Shown here: in pieces, positions 35,221 to 42,249 of the stretch | Numbering within the stretch: the stretch's first letter is position 1 | Layout of the letters: every line of letters begins with the position of its first letter | From: RUG343 sp964486215 | Lineage (GTDB): Bacteria > Bacillota_I > Bacilli_A > RF39 > UBA660 | NCBI GenBank assembly: GCA_964486215.1 | Contig: CAZALI010000010.1 | Location: 1 to 42,249 of the forward strand | Direction of reading: 5' to 3' | DNA: 42,249 nt | The notes under the pieces: generated by a model | Databases searched by the model: none | Told to the model about the DNA's origin: nothing | The model's input: the letters and a program-made list of their open reading frames with translations, nothing else | Position numbers and translations under genes: made by a program

Positions 35221-36259
35221 CTGTAGATTCTCCGTCTAAGTCCATTGAATTAACAGTATATAAGTATAAATCTTTGTCTTTAATAACATAGAATTTACAT
35301 CTCTTATGTTTCTTTATTACATAGTATCTTATTGGTTCTTTAACATTATCTCTAACATCTATTAATTCTTCAAAATTCTCTACTTCAATAATATTATAAT
35401 CTTTTATTGCAGGAGAAGTTTTAACATTAACAATTAATCTGTCATATTCTCTTAGTATTCTACTGATATATTTATCATAGGCACTTTCAAAACTCTCTAA
35501 ATATCTAATTAATTTAACAATTGCTAATAAAGTTAAGATAAATAGTATTATGCAAGCTACTAAATAATTAATATTAGTATTAATTGATTGTTTAGAAATA
35601 ATTTCTTTTGTTTCATTAACATTATCATTATTAAGAGTAATATTTACTTCTTGTTCTGAAAGTGGAATTGTCAAAGTAGTTTTACTCTCATTATTTAGTG
35701 GATAAGAATTAGTATCTAAATTATTCTCAGTTACTTTTAAATATACTTCTAGATTACTATTAGTATTTACAGCATAATTAGATCTAAATTTATTAGCTAA
35801 ATTATTATAATAATCATAGTTTATTTCAACATCTTCAGTTATATCAAAAGATGTATCTTTCTTAATAGTCTTAGTCATAGTATCAGTTAAATCATCTTCT
35901 TTTTCAAAGAAAATATTAGTATTACTTTGACTAGATATTACTAATTTAGCTACTATTTTATAAGTTACATTTATATCACTTTTCTTGTTTACATTAAATC
36001 TATAATTATAATTCACTTTTATATTATCTATTAGACTAGCAACATAAACCATTCCTTTATCTAAGTATGGTTTATTATAGAAGTCATTATTCTTTAGATA
36101 TACTTTATAATCAATATTACTATTTTCGTTATATTTAACTACTTCACTTCTAGTTTTAGAGAAAGCTAATACTACTGAATAAATTGTTCCACATAGTAGT
36201 ATAACTACTAGTAAAAAGTAAAATATTAATTTTTTATTAATTCTTTTATTCTTAGACAT
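35201..36259 (-). CDS. two-pass membrane protein, DUF5305-like
   Basis: 352 residues. Membrane helices at about 12-33 and 230-250; the 200 residues between lie outside and are beta-rich (repeated N-V-T-Y-K-I-V-A-K and E-V-Y-L-K-V-T-E). A cytoplasmic tail of 100 residues follows, with mixed alpha/beta. The plan and its place next to a Sec11-type signal peptidase fit DUF5305, a family of unknown function found in archaea and some Bacillota. A role in holding or assembling surface proteins is inferred from context. Start has an AGGAGT site. Confidence 0.7.
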   Translation of the reverse strand: MSKNKRINKKLIFYFLLVVILLCGTIYSVVLAFSKTRSEVVKYNENSNIDYKVYLKNNDFYNKPYLDKGMVYVASLIDNIKVNYNYRFNVNKKSDINVTYKIVAKLVISSQSNTNIFFEKEDDLTDTMTKTIKKDTSFDITEDVEINYDYYNNLANKFRSNYAVNTNSNLEVYLKVTENNLDTNSYPLNNESKTTLTIPLSEQEVNITLNNDNVNETKEIISKQSINTNINYLVACIILFILTLLAIVKLIRYLESFESAYDKYISRILREYDRLIVNVKTSPAIKDYNIIEVENFEELIDVRDNVKEPIRYYVIKKHKRCKFYVIKDKDLYLYTVNSMDLDGESTDEKVTK

Positions 36260-36271
36260 AGTCTTACTCCT

Positions 36272-37387
36272 CTACTTTCTATTAAACCATACAGTTGGAT
36301 ATCCAATTAATGGTAATTTTATTTTTACTTTTCCTACTATCATATCTTTTTCTGTAATAAAATCATCCATCTTATTATTAGCGTCTCCTTTTGTGTAATA
36401 TAAATTTGATTTATCATATTTAATTATTTTTACTATTCTATGAACAATAATAATATTATTTTGTTTAAAAGCTATTACATCACCTTTTTTTAAATTAGAG
36501 AATTTTTGATCTACTATTACTATATCTCCTCTATATATTTTAGGTTCCATACTACCACTAGCAATTGCGATAGCAAAATATCTAAAATAACCACTATAGA
36601 AGTATACTAATATTATTATTATAATTGTAGGAAGCATTATACCAGTAAATTTCTTTTTCATATAATCTCTTGGGATTAAGTCATCTTTCCTTAAGTTAAA
36701 GAATTTAGATATTTTATAAGCAAATAATACTGGTACTAATAGATATATCACTGACATAATATAGGCATTTGGATTAGGTATTACAGGTAATAAATACGGA
36801 TATAATACAAATATTAATTCAAATACTATTACTGGTTTATATCCCATCTTTTTAGATACATAAGAATAAGATATATTCTTAGCTATGACAGGTAATACTA
36901 GTAAAGATATAAATTTTAATAATTCATATTGATTACTAAATTTAGTAAAATGATAACTATTAAATATATCAAATAAGATAAATAATATCACTACTAAAAT
37001 AGTTAGATTCTTATTACCATCTGCTTTACATAGCATATTATATCTAAGTATTTCTCTCAATATAATATATAGTGTTATAGGTATAATAATATTTACTATA
37101 CTTGATAAATTATAGTAATTAGTTTTAGTTATACCTACTATAAATCCTAGTAAATAGAAAAATACAAAATAAGTTAAAGTAAATAATAGTATTTCAAATA
37201 ATATATCTTTTAGATATCTGTGTCTATCTCTTTCTATAATAAATATTCTATTAAATACTATTAATAAAAGAGATAGAAAGATTACATTTTGATACCTAGA
37301 TGGAGTCTTTATAATAAGAGTAGTTAATAAAAGTATTATACTTGTACATATTATAAAATTTAATAATCTTTTATATCCTACTTTCAT
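36272..37387 (-). CDS. Sec11/SipW-type signal peptidase with N-terminal polytopic domain
   Basis: 371 residues. The last 100 residues are an S26 peptidase: S279 in IASGSMEPKI, then GDVIAFK, H316 in VHRIV, and TKGDANNKMD (D335, D341). Histidine in place of lysine marks the ER/Sec11/SipW class. The first 265 residues hold about eight membrane helices, not seen in ordinary SipW (about 190 residues). SipW in Bacillus processes TasA and TapA; here the natural substrates are the two secreted proteins of the same operon. Confidence 0.85.
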   Translation of the reverse strand: MKVGYKRLLNFIICTSIILLLTTLIIKTPSRYQNVIFLSLLLIVFNRIFIIERDRHRYLKDILFEILLFTLTYFVFFYLLGFIVGITKTNYYNLSSIVNIIIPITLYIILREILRYNMLCKADGNKNLTILVVILFILFDIFNSYHFTKFSNQYELLKFISLLVLPVIAKNISYSYVSKKMGYKPVIVFELIFVLYPYLLPVIPNPNAYIMSVIYLLVPVLFAYKISKFFNLRKDDLIPRDYMKKKFTGIMLPTIIIIILVYFYSGYFRYFAIAIASGSMEPKIYRGDIVIVDQKFSNLKKGDVIAFKQNNIIIVHRIVKIIKYDKSNLYYTKGDANNKMDDFITEKDMIVGKVKIKLPLIGYPTVWFNRK

Positions 37388-37407
37388 TTAATACACCACC
37401 ATATATA

Positions 37408-37434
37408 TTTAAGGCAACTAAATGTTGCCTTAAA
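37408..37434 (-). terminator. intergenic hairpin between the TasA-like gene and the signal peptidase
   Basis: Perfect 11-bp stem TTTAAGGCAAC / GTTGCCTTAAA around ATTTA on the minus strand. There is no T run after it (ATATATAT), so it may be a partial terminator or an mRNA-stabilising end that raises the first gene's product over the rest. Confidence 0.55.
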
Positions 37435-37454
37435 TATTATTATTCTTTTTAATA

Positions 37455-38102
37455 TTAGTCTGCTGAATCATAAGTTAGAATTATATCTGGTAAATCAACA
37501 TCGAAGTCACCATCAGCTACTCCACTACCAGTTTCATAAGTAATAACTACAACTACTGGTTCTCCTGTAGCTTTAGCTAATGAGTGACCAGATATAGAAG
37601 CTGCGGATGTTGTAGTAGCTGCATCGCTTCCTACTTGAACGCTAAGTGTAATTCCATTACATGCTGTGTTGACTAAACTTTGAGTTGTACCACTTTTAGC
37701 AGTACATGTCTTAGTTCCGGAGAAATTAATACTGTTTAAATATGCTATATATTCACCTGCATTATATGCATAAAATGAATATGTTGCGGATTGTCCTGGC
37801 TCTGTGAATGTTGCATGTAAGTTACTTATAATAGGATTTCCTGAGTTATCAATTGTAGCATTTGTAGCAGTAAATCCTGTTACTGATGCTGGATTTAATG
37901 TAGGTGTTATAGGATTTGTTTGTACTGCTGAACTACTAGATGAGAAGTCTACATTAAATGCAGATGAGTCTGGATGTACCTCTGCAGAAGATTCAATTGT
38001 AAGTACGCTTGAAAAGGCTGCGTAACCAAGTGTAACACCAATTATTCCTAATATTAGTGCTACAATAGAAATAGTTTTGTATTGCTTAAATTCTTTCGTC
38101 AT
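37455..38102 (-). CDS. TasA/camelysin-like small secreted protein
   Basis: 215 residues. Basic start, one hydrophobic helix (about 11-30) ending GYAAFSSVL, as in SipW-type signal peptides; then a serine- and threonine-rich beta-sandwich-like domain with alternating strands and T-Y-S-F-Y-A-Y-N-A-G-E-Y at its middle, the N-x-G pattern seen in TasA-like proteins. Two cysteines (about 131 and 145) could form a disulfide. No anchor motif. It is first in the operon, with a perfect AAGGAGGT ribosome site, which fits an abundant structural subunit. Assignment to TasA/CotN is by context and general pattern. Confidence 0.7.
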   Translation of the reverse strand: MTKEFKQYKTISIVALILGIIGVTLGYAAFSSVLTIESSAEVHPDSSAFNVDFSSSSSAVQTNPITPTLNPASVTGFTATNATIDNSGNPIISNLHATFTEPGQSATYSFYAYNAGEYIAYLNSINFSGTKTCTAKSGTTQSLVNTACNGITLSVQVGSDAATTTSAASISGHSLAKATGEPVVVVITYETGSGVADGDFDVDLPDIILTYDSAD

Positions 38103-38117
38103 AATTTACCTCCTTAA

Positions 38118-38131
38118 TAACAAACTATTGT
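38118..38131 (-). promoter_or_regulatory. short hairpin in the leader of the surface operon
   Basis: AACAA-ACTA-TTGTT on the plus strand, a 5-bp stem just before the ribosome site. It may affect start efficiency or mRNA stability; not more can be said. Confidence 0.25.
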
Positions 38132-38146
38132 TACTATCACTATTAA

Positions 38147-38175
38147 ATTATATATCTATATTAAAAAAAAGTGAA
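38147..38175 (-). promoter_or_regulatory. possible promoter of the surface operon, nested in a terminator
   Basis: TATAAT on the minus strand (38147-38152) with TTCACT 17 bases upstream (38170-38175). That -35 half lies inside the 3' arm of the terminator hairpin 38168-38193. Confidence 0.4.
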
Positions 38176-38193
38176 TATCATAGAATTCACTTT
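38168..38193 (-). terminator. second of two tandem terminators
   Basis: Nine-bp stem AAAGTGAAT / ATTCACTTT with an 8-base loop, followed by a run of eight T on the minus strand. It lies 33 bases after the first terminator (38226-38255) and insulates the surface operon from read-through. Confidence 0.8.
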
Positions 38194-38225
38194 ACATTTT
38201 TTAATACATTTATGTTAAATATATA

Positions 38226-38255
38226 AAAAGAAACTAATCATCATTAGTTTCTTTT
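38226..38255 (-). terminator. first of two tandem terminators, after the small membrane protein
   Basis: 13-bp stem (AAAAGAAACTAAT side pairing ATTAGTTTCTTTT side) around GATG; T run on the minus strand. The TAG of the upstream gene (38234-38236) is inside the stem. Confidence 0.85.
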
Positions 38256-38638
38256 TTTCCTTCTTCAATACCTTTAGTAACTTCTTTAGCAACCTCTCCT
38301 ACTGCTGGAGCAATCTTTTCAAGTCCTTCTTTAGCAACTGGCATAGCCTGTTGTGTAGTATATGCTTGTATTTCTCTAATATGTCCAATAAATAGTGCTT
38401 GCCAACCAAATCCAGCTATAGCAAAGCCAAATACCATTACAAAACCACCAATTATAAACATAGCAAACTTTGAATGACCACCATCATCTGCAAAACCTAG
38501 GAATCCAACTAATACTAGTACTATACCTGTAATTGTCATAATAGCACCTATAATAAAAGCTATTAATCCAATTATATTTATTCCTTTTTTTACTTTTTGA
38601 TTTGTTTGTTCATTTAAATATTCTTTATTTTCTTCCAT
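38234..38638 (-). CDS. small membrane protein of unknown function
   Basis: 134 residues. Two glycine-rich membrane helices at about 22-47 and 58-82 joined by a short outside loop (FADDGGHSKF), then a cytoplasmic C-terminal amphipathic helix (VAKEGLEKIAPAVGEVAKEV), which may lie on the membrane. No family recognised. Last gene of the operon starting upstream at the FemAB transferase, 28 bp after GDPD. Confidence 0.7.
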   Translation of the reverse strand: MEENKEYLNEQTNQKVKKGINIIGLIAFIIGAIMTITGIVLVLVGFLGFADDGGHSKFAMFIIGGFVMVFGFAIAGFGWQALFIGHIREIQAYTTQQAMPVAKEGLEKIAPAVGEVAKEVTKGIEEGKKETNDD

Positions 38639-38666
38639 TTCTTTTCTCCTTCTATTTTATTATATA

Positions 38667-39365
38667 CTATTTCAAGATATTTATATCATCTATTATTAAA
38701 TTATCATATTTATTTACACATTTTTCATAATCTTTTTTACTTTTAATAGTCCAAACTATTGTCTCTATATTCTTTTTTAAAAGTCTTTTATTATTTCTCC
38801 TTCTATCAACAGAGATAAAGTTAGGACTACATATAGGTTTTAATATCATAGAAGCTAGAATTATTCTTTTTATAGATTTACCATAACTTGGTACTAAAAG
38901 GCCTCTAAGATAATTAGGTCTATTCTTTTTAAACCATCTTACTATCATAGGATGAAAGCTTTGAATACAGAATTTTCCAGAGTAATTATCTAACTCTTTT
39001 ACTACTTCTTTTTCTAGTTTACCAACTTTATTATCATATTTTAATTCAACTATTATTGGTACTTTACCATCTACTAGATTTAATACTTCTTTTAGAGTTG
39101 GAATTGTATAATTAGTATTTAGTAATTTTATATTCGATAATTCTTTATATGTACAATTCTTTATATCTTTATCAATACCAGTCATTCTCTTTAAATTATC
39201 ATCATGAAAAACTACTATTTCATTATCTTTAAGTAAGTGAATATCAAGTTCAATAGTACAATGCTTCGTTATAGCTAAAGAGAAGGCTTTAATAGAGTTT
39301 TCTGGTATATCTATATTATTATGAATACCTCTATGAGCAATTGGTGCATTACTTAGGAAACTCAT
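38667..39365 (-). CDS. glycerophosphodiester phosphodiesterase
   Basis: 232 residues, TIM-barrel GDPD family. APIAHRGIHNN and PENSIKAF near the start, then E-L-D-I-H (metal ligands) and VVFHDDNLKRMTG with the catalytic histidine. It hydrolyses glycerophosphodiesters to glycerol 3-phosphate; intracellular, as no signal is present. Start overlaps the reductase stop by 4 bases. Confidence 0.92.
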   Translation of the reverse strand: MSFLSNAPIAHRGIHNNIDIPENSIKAFSLAITKHCTIELDIHLLKDNEIVVFHDDNLKRMTGIDKDIKNCTYKELSNIKLLNTNYTIPTLKEVLNLVDGKVPIIVELKYDNKVGKLEKEVVKELDNYSGKFCIQSFHPMIVRWFKKNRPNYLRGLLVPSYGKSIKRIILASMILKPICSPNFISVDRRRNNKRLLKKNIETIVWTIKSKKDYEKCVNKYDNLIIDDINILK

Positions 39366-39907
39366 ATGATACGATCAGCCAAATCTCTTACTCTATTAAT
39401 ACCATCAGTATTATCTATAGCTCCTTCTTCTTTCATATTTGGAGCTAATATTTCATCCAAAAGTGTCCAACCAAACTTCTCAGCTGTTTTTTCAAGTGGC
39501 ATTCTAACACCATCGAAAGTAGACATATCATCTTTAGCACAGCAAGAGATGATAGCATATTCTTTACCAGAAATATTCTTATTACCTACAGAGAAACAGT
39601 GTAATCTATCTATAAAATTCTTCATATGTCCAGGTATAGAATAAAAATATACAGGTAGTGAAAAAACTATAATATCTGCTTCTACTAATTCTTCAGCTAG
39701 TTTATTAAAATCATCTTCTATAACACAAGGAACATTATCTTCAAAACATTTTCCACAGTCTATACAATCTTTAATATCATAATCAAAAATATTATACTTT
39801 TTCACAATATTTCCTCTTTGAAGAGATCTAGTTATGAAAGCCTCTGATAGTGATCTAGTATTTCCTTTTTCTCTTGGACTACCATTTATTAATAATATCT
39901 TTTTCAT
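39362..39907 (-). CDS. flavodoxin-like NAD(P)H reductase
   Basis: 181 residues. LLINGSPREKGNTRSL is the FMN-binding loop of the NADPH-dependent FMN reductase family; the cysteines in CIDCGKCFEDNVPC mark the iron-sulfur flavoprotein-like subgroup, although only four are present. SLPVYFYSIPGHMKNFIDR is also conserved. Likely reduces quinones, nitro compounds or metals; substrate unknown. Ribosome site AGGAGG overlaps the stop of the 48-residue gene. Confidence 0.88.
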   Translation of the reverse strand: MKKILLINGSPREKGNTRSLSEAFITRSLQRGNIVKKYNIFDYDIKDCIDCGKCFEDNVPCVIEDDFNKLAEELVEADIIVFSLPVYFYSIPGHMKNFIDRLHCFSVGNKNISGKEYAIISCCAKDDMSTFDGVRMPLEKTAEKFGWTLLDEILAPNMKEEGAIDNTDGINRVRDLADRII

Positions 39908-39918
39908 ATTACCTCCTA

Positions 39919-40065
39919 TTAGTCTTCTTCTTCTATTTTATCCATCATTTCTTCATCTACTTTTCTACAATTACCTACAATAGACGGCTTTATTGCGAAG
40001 TAAATAACAGTGGCAGCTATTAAGCCAATAATTATGCCTGTTATAAACGTCCATGTCTTATTCAT
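39919..40065 (-). CDS. 48-residue single-pass membrane protein
   Basis: ATG 40063-40065 to TAA at 39919. AAGGAGT lies seven bases upstream, overlapping the stop of the preceding gene (40070), so it fits into the operon with regular spacing. One membrane helix (about residues 5-23, WTFITGIIIGLIAATVIYF), then a charged cytoplasmic tail ending DKIEEED. Resembles many unclassified small membrane peptides; function unknown. Confidence 0.75.
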   Translation of the reverse strand: MNKTWTFITGIIIGLIAATVIYFAIKPSIVGNCRKVDEEMMDKIEEED

Positions 40066-40069
40066 ATTA

Positions 40070-40879
40070 CTACTCCTTTACTTTCCTTTTAGTAAGTATT
40101 CTTCTACATATACCATATACAATCATAATAACTGCACCTGATACAGTCGTTATAATAGAAGCTTTAGTTAAAGCTGCAGTACTAAAATGAATACTCTTAT
40201 CAACAATAGCTCTATTTACAAAGTATTCTACTGTCAATGACATTGCTAGTAACATTATTCCACTAGTTAGAAGATTAGCTCCTGTATCTTGAATCCATTT
40301 ATGTATAGACCAATCTATAAGAGCTGATAAAATAGTACAAATAACTATTATTCCTAGTAAGATTAATTTAAGATCTTTAGACATTATAAAGTTATATATT
40401 GCGACAGCTTGTTTTTCTTGTTTACTCATATTTTCTTTACTCTGATTGACAGAATTTTTATAATTATCAGATAATTGTTTAAACTCTTCGCTATTTCTTA
40501 AAGCTTCTATGTCTTCATCATTGATAGTAACATTTAAAGCTTCTTCAAAATCTTTCTTATTATTCTTTATATAGTCTAAAAACTTATTCATAATATCATC
40601 ATCAACTTCTTCACCAGCTAGATTACTTAGAGTATCTTCAATATAACTATTAACTAATTCTTTAGTCTTATTATTATCAAGTACTTTATCCATCTTATCT
40701 TCATCTATTTTTGTTTTAGTTAATTCTTCTGTTTCATTTTTAATAGCTGGTTTAAAAGCATAATCATATATTAAATCATAAAATATTTCTTTAGTATTAA
40801 TACTTAGTATAAGACTACATATAGAAAAAACTATAAGAGAATTAAGAATAAATTTAATAATCTTCTTTATTACTTTCAT
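40070..40879 (-). CDS. membrane protein of unknown function
   Basis: 269 residues. One N-terminal helix (8-28), an outside region of about 130 residues that is highly charged and helical (repeated D-D, E-E, K-K), and three C-terminal helices (about 171-262). It resembles no family I know. It lies between the FemAB transferase (8 bp) and the 48-residue gene, which suggests envelope function. Confidence 0.75.
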   Translation of the reverse strand: MKVIKKIIKFILNSLIVFSICSLILSINTKEIFYDLIYDYAFKPAIKNETEELTKTKIDEDKMDKVLDNNKTKELVNSYIEDTLSNLAGEEVDDDIMNKFLDYIKNNKKDFEEALNVTINDEDIEALRNSEEFKQLSDNYKNSVNQSKENMSKQEKQAVAIYNFIMSKDLKLILLGIIVICTILSALIDWSIHKWIQDTGANLLTSGIMLLAMSLTVEYFVNRAIVDKSIHFSTAALTKASIITTVSGAVIMIVYGICRRILTKRKVKE

Positions 40880-40887
40880 ATATACCT

Positions 40888-42114
40888 CTATTTTTTGATT
40901 TTTCTAATAAATTTAATCAAATTATATTTCCAACTTATAGGAAATTCATACTCACCTATTAATTCTTCTACTTGTCCATTAAAACCTTTTTTAAATTCAT
41001 ATATACCATAGCCTTCTGGATGTTTATCTATATTGGCTGGTATACCATAAAAGTTATGTTTTTTATAGCCATTTTTTATACCATATTTTATTAATTCCCA
41101 TTGTATTAAATATTGACCATTAAATTTCATATATTCTTCGTAATTACCTGACGTTAAATATATTGTTTCTGGTTTTATTAACATAAACATAGAACTAGAT
41201 AAATTAATAGTATCTGTTTTCTTTTCATTCATAATAGTAGTAGCTTCATCTATACGTTTATCTAGTGACTTTATTTCATTATCAAAACTATTTCTTTTAC
41301 CATCATTATATTTAGCTGGACCTAATTCATTCTTTTTCTGAACTTTTTCTTCTCTTTCTACTTTTAATTTATCTACATATTTCTTTAAATTTAATTTTGT
41401 GATATAAAACTTTGCTTCTTTAGATTTAACAAATAAATTGTACATAGTTTGGTAATAAGATAAATCTCTAATAGAAAAGCCTTTTCTTTCACTAGTTTCT
41501 TTCATAATAGACATAAATTCATCTAAATCATCATAGTCTAATTCTTTCATTTCAATACCTAGTTTTTCAGCTTTACGGATAGTATTTCTAGTATTAGGTT
41601 TCATATTAGAATATATCTCATCTTCAGTTTTACCTTCTAAGTTAAGAGAAAACATCCATACTACTTGTTCTGTATCTTTTAATGGTACTTGTTTAAAACC
41701 TAGTTCTTTTAGATTACTTATAACTTCACTATTATCTTCTCCACCTTCTACAATGTGTCCATCTATATCTCTTTCTTTATTTATAATATATGGATCTATT
41801 CTATATACATAACCATTTTTATCTTTTATAAAAGACTTAATATTACTCATAAAGAAATCTAATAACTCTTTATTCTTATAATCTAATAATGGACCTCTTG
41901 GAGAATAGAATTCATAAGTATTAAATCTTCTCTTATGAGATAGTAACATGACAGCTGCGACTAATTTCTTTTTATCTTCTACTCCTAAATAAAAACTTTC
42001 CCAATTATTATTTTTTCTCAATGTAGCAATTTTAGGAGAAGAAAGAAATGTTTTTAGAGGAGATTCTTCCCAAAAAGATTCATATTCTTTTTCAGTTATA
42101 ATTTTAAATTTCAT
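40888..42114 (-). CDS. FemAB-type aminoacyltransferase (peptidoglycan bridge)
   Basis: 408 residues, normal for Fem proteins. Two GNAT-like domains: residues 1-170, with SPRGPLLDYKN and the NTRNTIRKAEKLGIEM motif, and 175-400. A helical, charged insertion at about 245-300 is the coiled-coil arm of FemA/FemX. ETIYLTSGNYEEYMKFNGQYLIQWELIKYG and the nearby NFYGIP are conserved. It adds an amino acid from aminoacyl-tRNA to the lysine of lipid II. Which amino acid is not visible. Start follows GAAGGAAA. Confidence 0.93.
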   Translation of the reverse strand: MKFKIITEKEYESFWEESPLKTFLSSPKIATLRKNNNWESFYLGVEDKKKLVAAVMLLSHKRRFNTYEFYSPRGPLLDYKNKELLDFFMSNIKSFIKDKNGYVYRIDPYIINKERDIDGHIVEGGEDNSEVISNLKELGFKQVPLKDTEQVVWMFSLNLEGKTEDEIYSNMKPNTRNTIRKAEKLGIEMKELDYDDLDEFMSIMKETSERKGFSIRDLSYYQTMYNLFVKSKEAKFYITKLNLKKYVDKLKVEREEKVQKKNELGPAKYNDGKRNSFDNEIKSLDKRIDEATTIMNEKKTDTINLSSSMFMLIKPETIYLTSGNYEEYMKFNGQYLIQWELIKYGIKNGYKKHNFYGIPANIDKHPEGYGIYEFKKGFNGQVEELIGEYEFPISWKYNLIKFIRKIKK

Positions 42115-42118
42115 TGTA

Positions 42119-42249
42119 TCATTTCCTTCTCTTTTTCTTTAATACTTTTCTTATTAAACTTTTATTCTTTTCAATATACTCATCTATTTGTTTTACTACT
42201 ATGTTATTTTCTAATAATGTATATATCATTAAAAAGATCATTATTAGTA
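42119..42249 (-). CDS. C-terminal part of an upstream gene (5' end outside window)
   Basis: Open to the right edge; at least 42 residues, ending in a basic tail (KKKRRK) and TGA five bases before the Fem gene. The visible part begins with a hydrophobic stretch (LIMIFLMIYTLL). Too little to name. It may be another Fem protein or a membrane protein of the same operon. Confidence 0.5.
   Translation of the reverse strand, partial: LIMIFLMIYTLLENNIVVKQIDEYIEKNKSLIRKVLKKKRRK

Noticed and set aside
1..42249. Mycoplasma-type code with TGA as tryptophan
   Set aside because: TGA ends several well-supported genes (Nudix gene, the gene before FemAB) and tryptophan is TGG, for example the paired W-W of the first sigma factor.

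Overview
The window comes from a very AT-rich, Gram-positive-type bacterium of the Bacillota (Firmicutes). It carries the Bacilli order ireB-ruvX-DUF1292-mltG-O-methyltransferase, FemAB-type cell-wall chemistry, lipoprotein signal peptidase, an IreB homologue and sigma-A-like promoters (TTGACA-17-TATAAT). TGG encodes Trp and TGA is used as a stop (for example the Nudix gene), so the code is 11 and not the mycoplasma code 4. Small genes, short overlaps and stop codons buried inside terminators suggest a compact genome, perhaps an uncultured gut lineage near Erysipelotrichales/RF39. That placement is inference; no rRNA is present.

Layout. 1-3465 (minus): O-methyltransferase (partial), mltG, DUF1292, ruvX, ireB, then a rhomboid protease. 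3560-8809 (minus): an orphan hybrid histidine kinase with Hpt, an acyl-CoA/AMP ligase, and a RhuM-Fic fusion. 8866-13197 (minus): dnaE-lspA-rluD operon, with rpmB (L28) divergent on the plus strand. 13513-16861 (minus): a membrane-anchored protein, typA, a HAD phosphatase. 16862-17417 has no gene but holds what looks like a large structured RNA on the minus strand, then a promoter and tRNA-Gly(TCC). 17542-20708 (minus): transglutaminase-like membrane protein, a second DUF1292 protein, nnr. 20841-22976 (plus): two sigma-70 family genes in tandem. 22982-28074: Nudix gene, tRNA-Cys(GCA), a zincin-like protein paired with a cysteine-cluster protein, a YitT transporter, and a ClpX-like ATPase. 28200-32948: a small unknown protein, a heterodimeric ABC exporter and a YfcE-type phosphodiesterase. 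33013-38102 (minus): a surface-protein operon. 38234-42249 (minus): small membrane protein, GDPD, flavodoxin-like reductase, a 48-residue membrane protein, a membrane protein, a FemAB transferase and a partial gene.

The most interesting parts are: (i) the operon at 33013-38102, which joins a TasA/camelysin-like small secreted protein, a Sec11/SipW-type signal peptidase fused to a polytopic membrane domain, a DUF5305-like membrane protein and a duplicated beta-helix/InlB-repeat protein, and reads as a self-contained surface-fibre system; (ii) the gene-free region upstream of the HAD gene, where three stems keep pairing only as G-U on the minus strand; (iii) the tandem sigma genes, where one keeps the usual -35-reading part and the other the usual -10-reading part; (iv) a ClpX-like unfoldase that keeps the GYVG pore loop and IGF ClpP-docking loop but has a different N-terminal domain.
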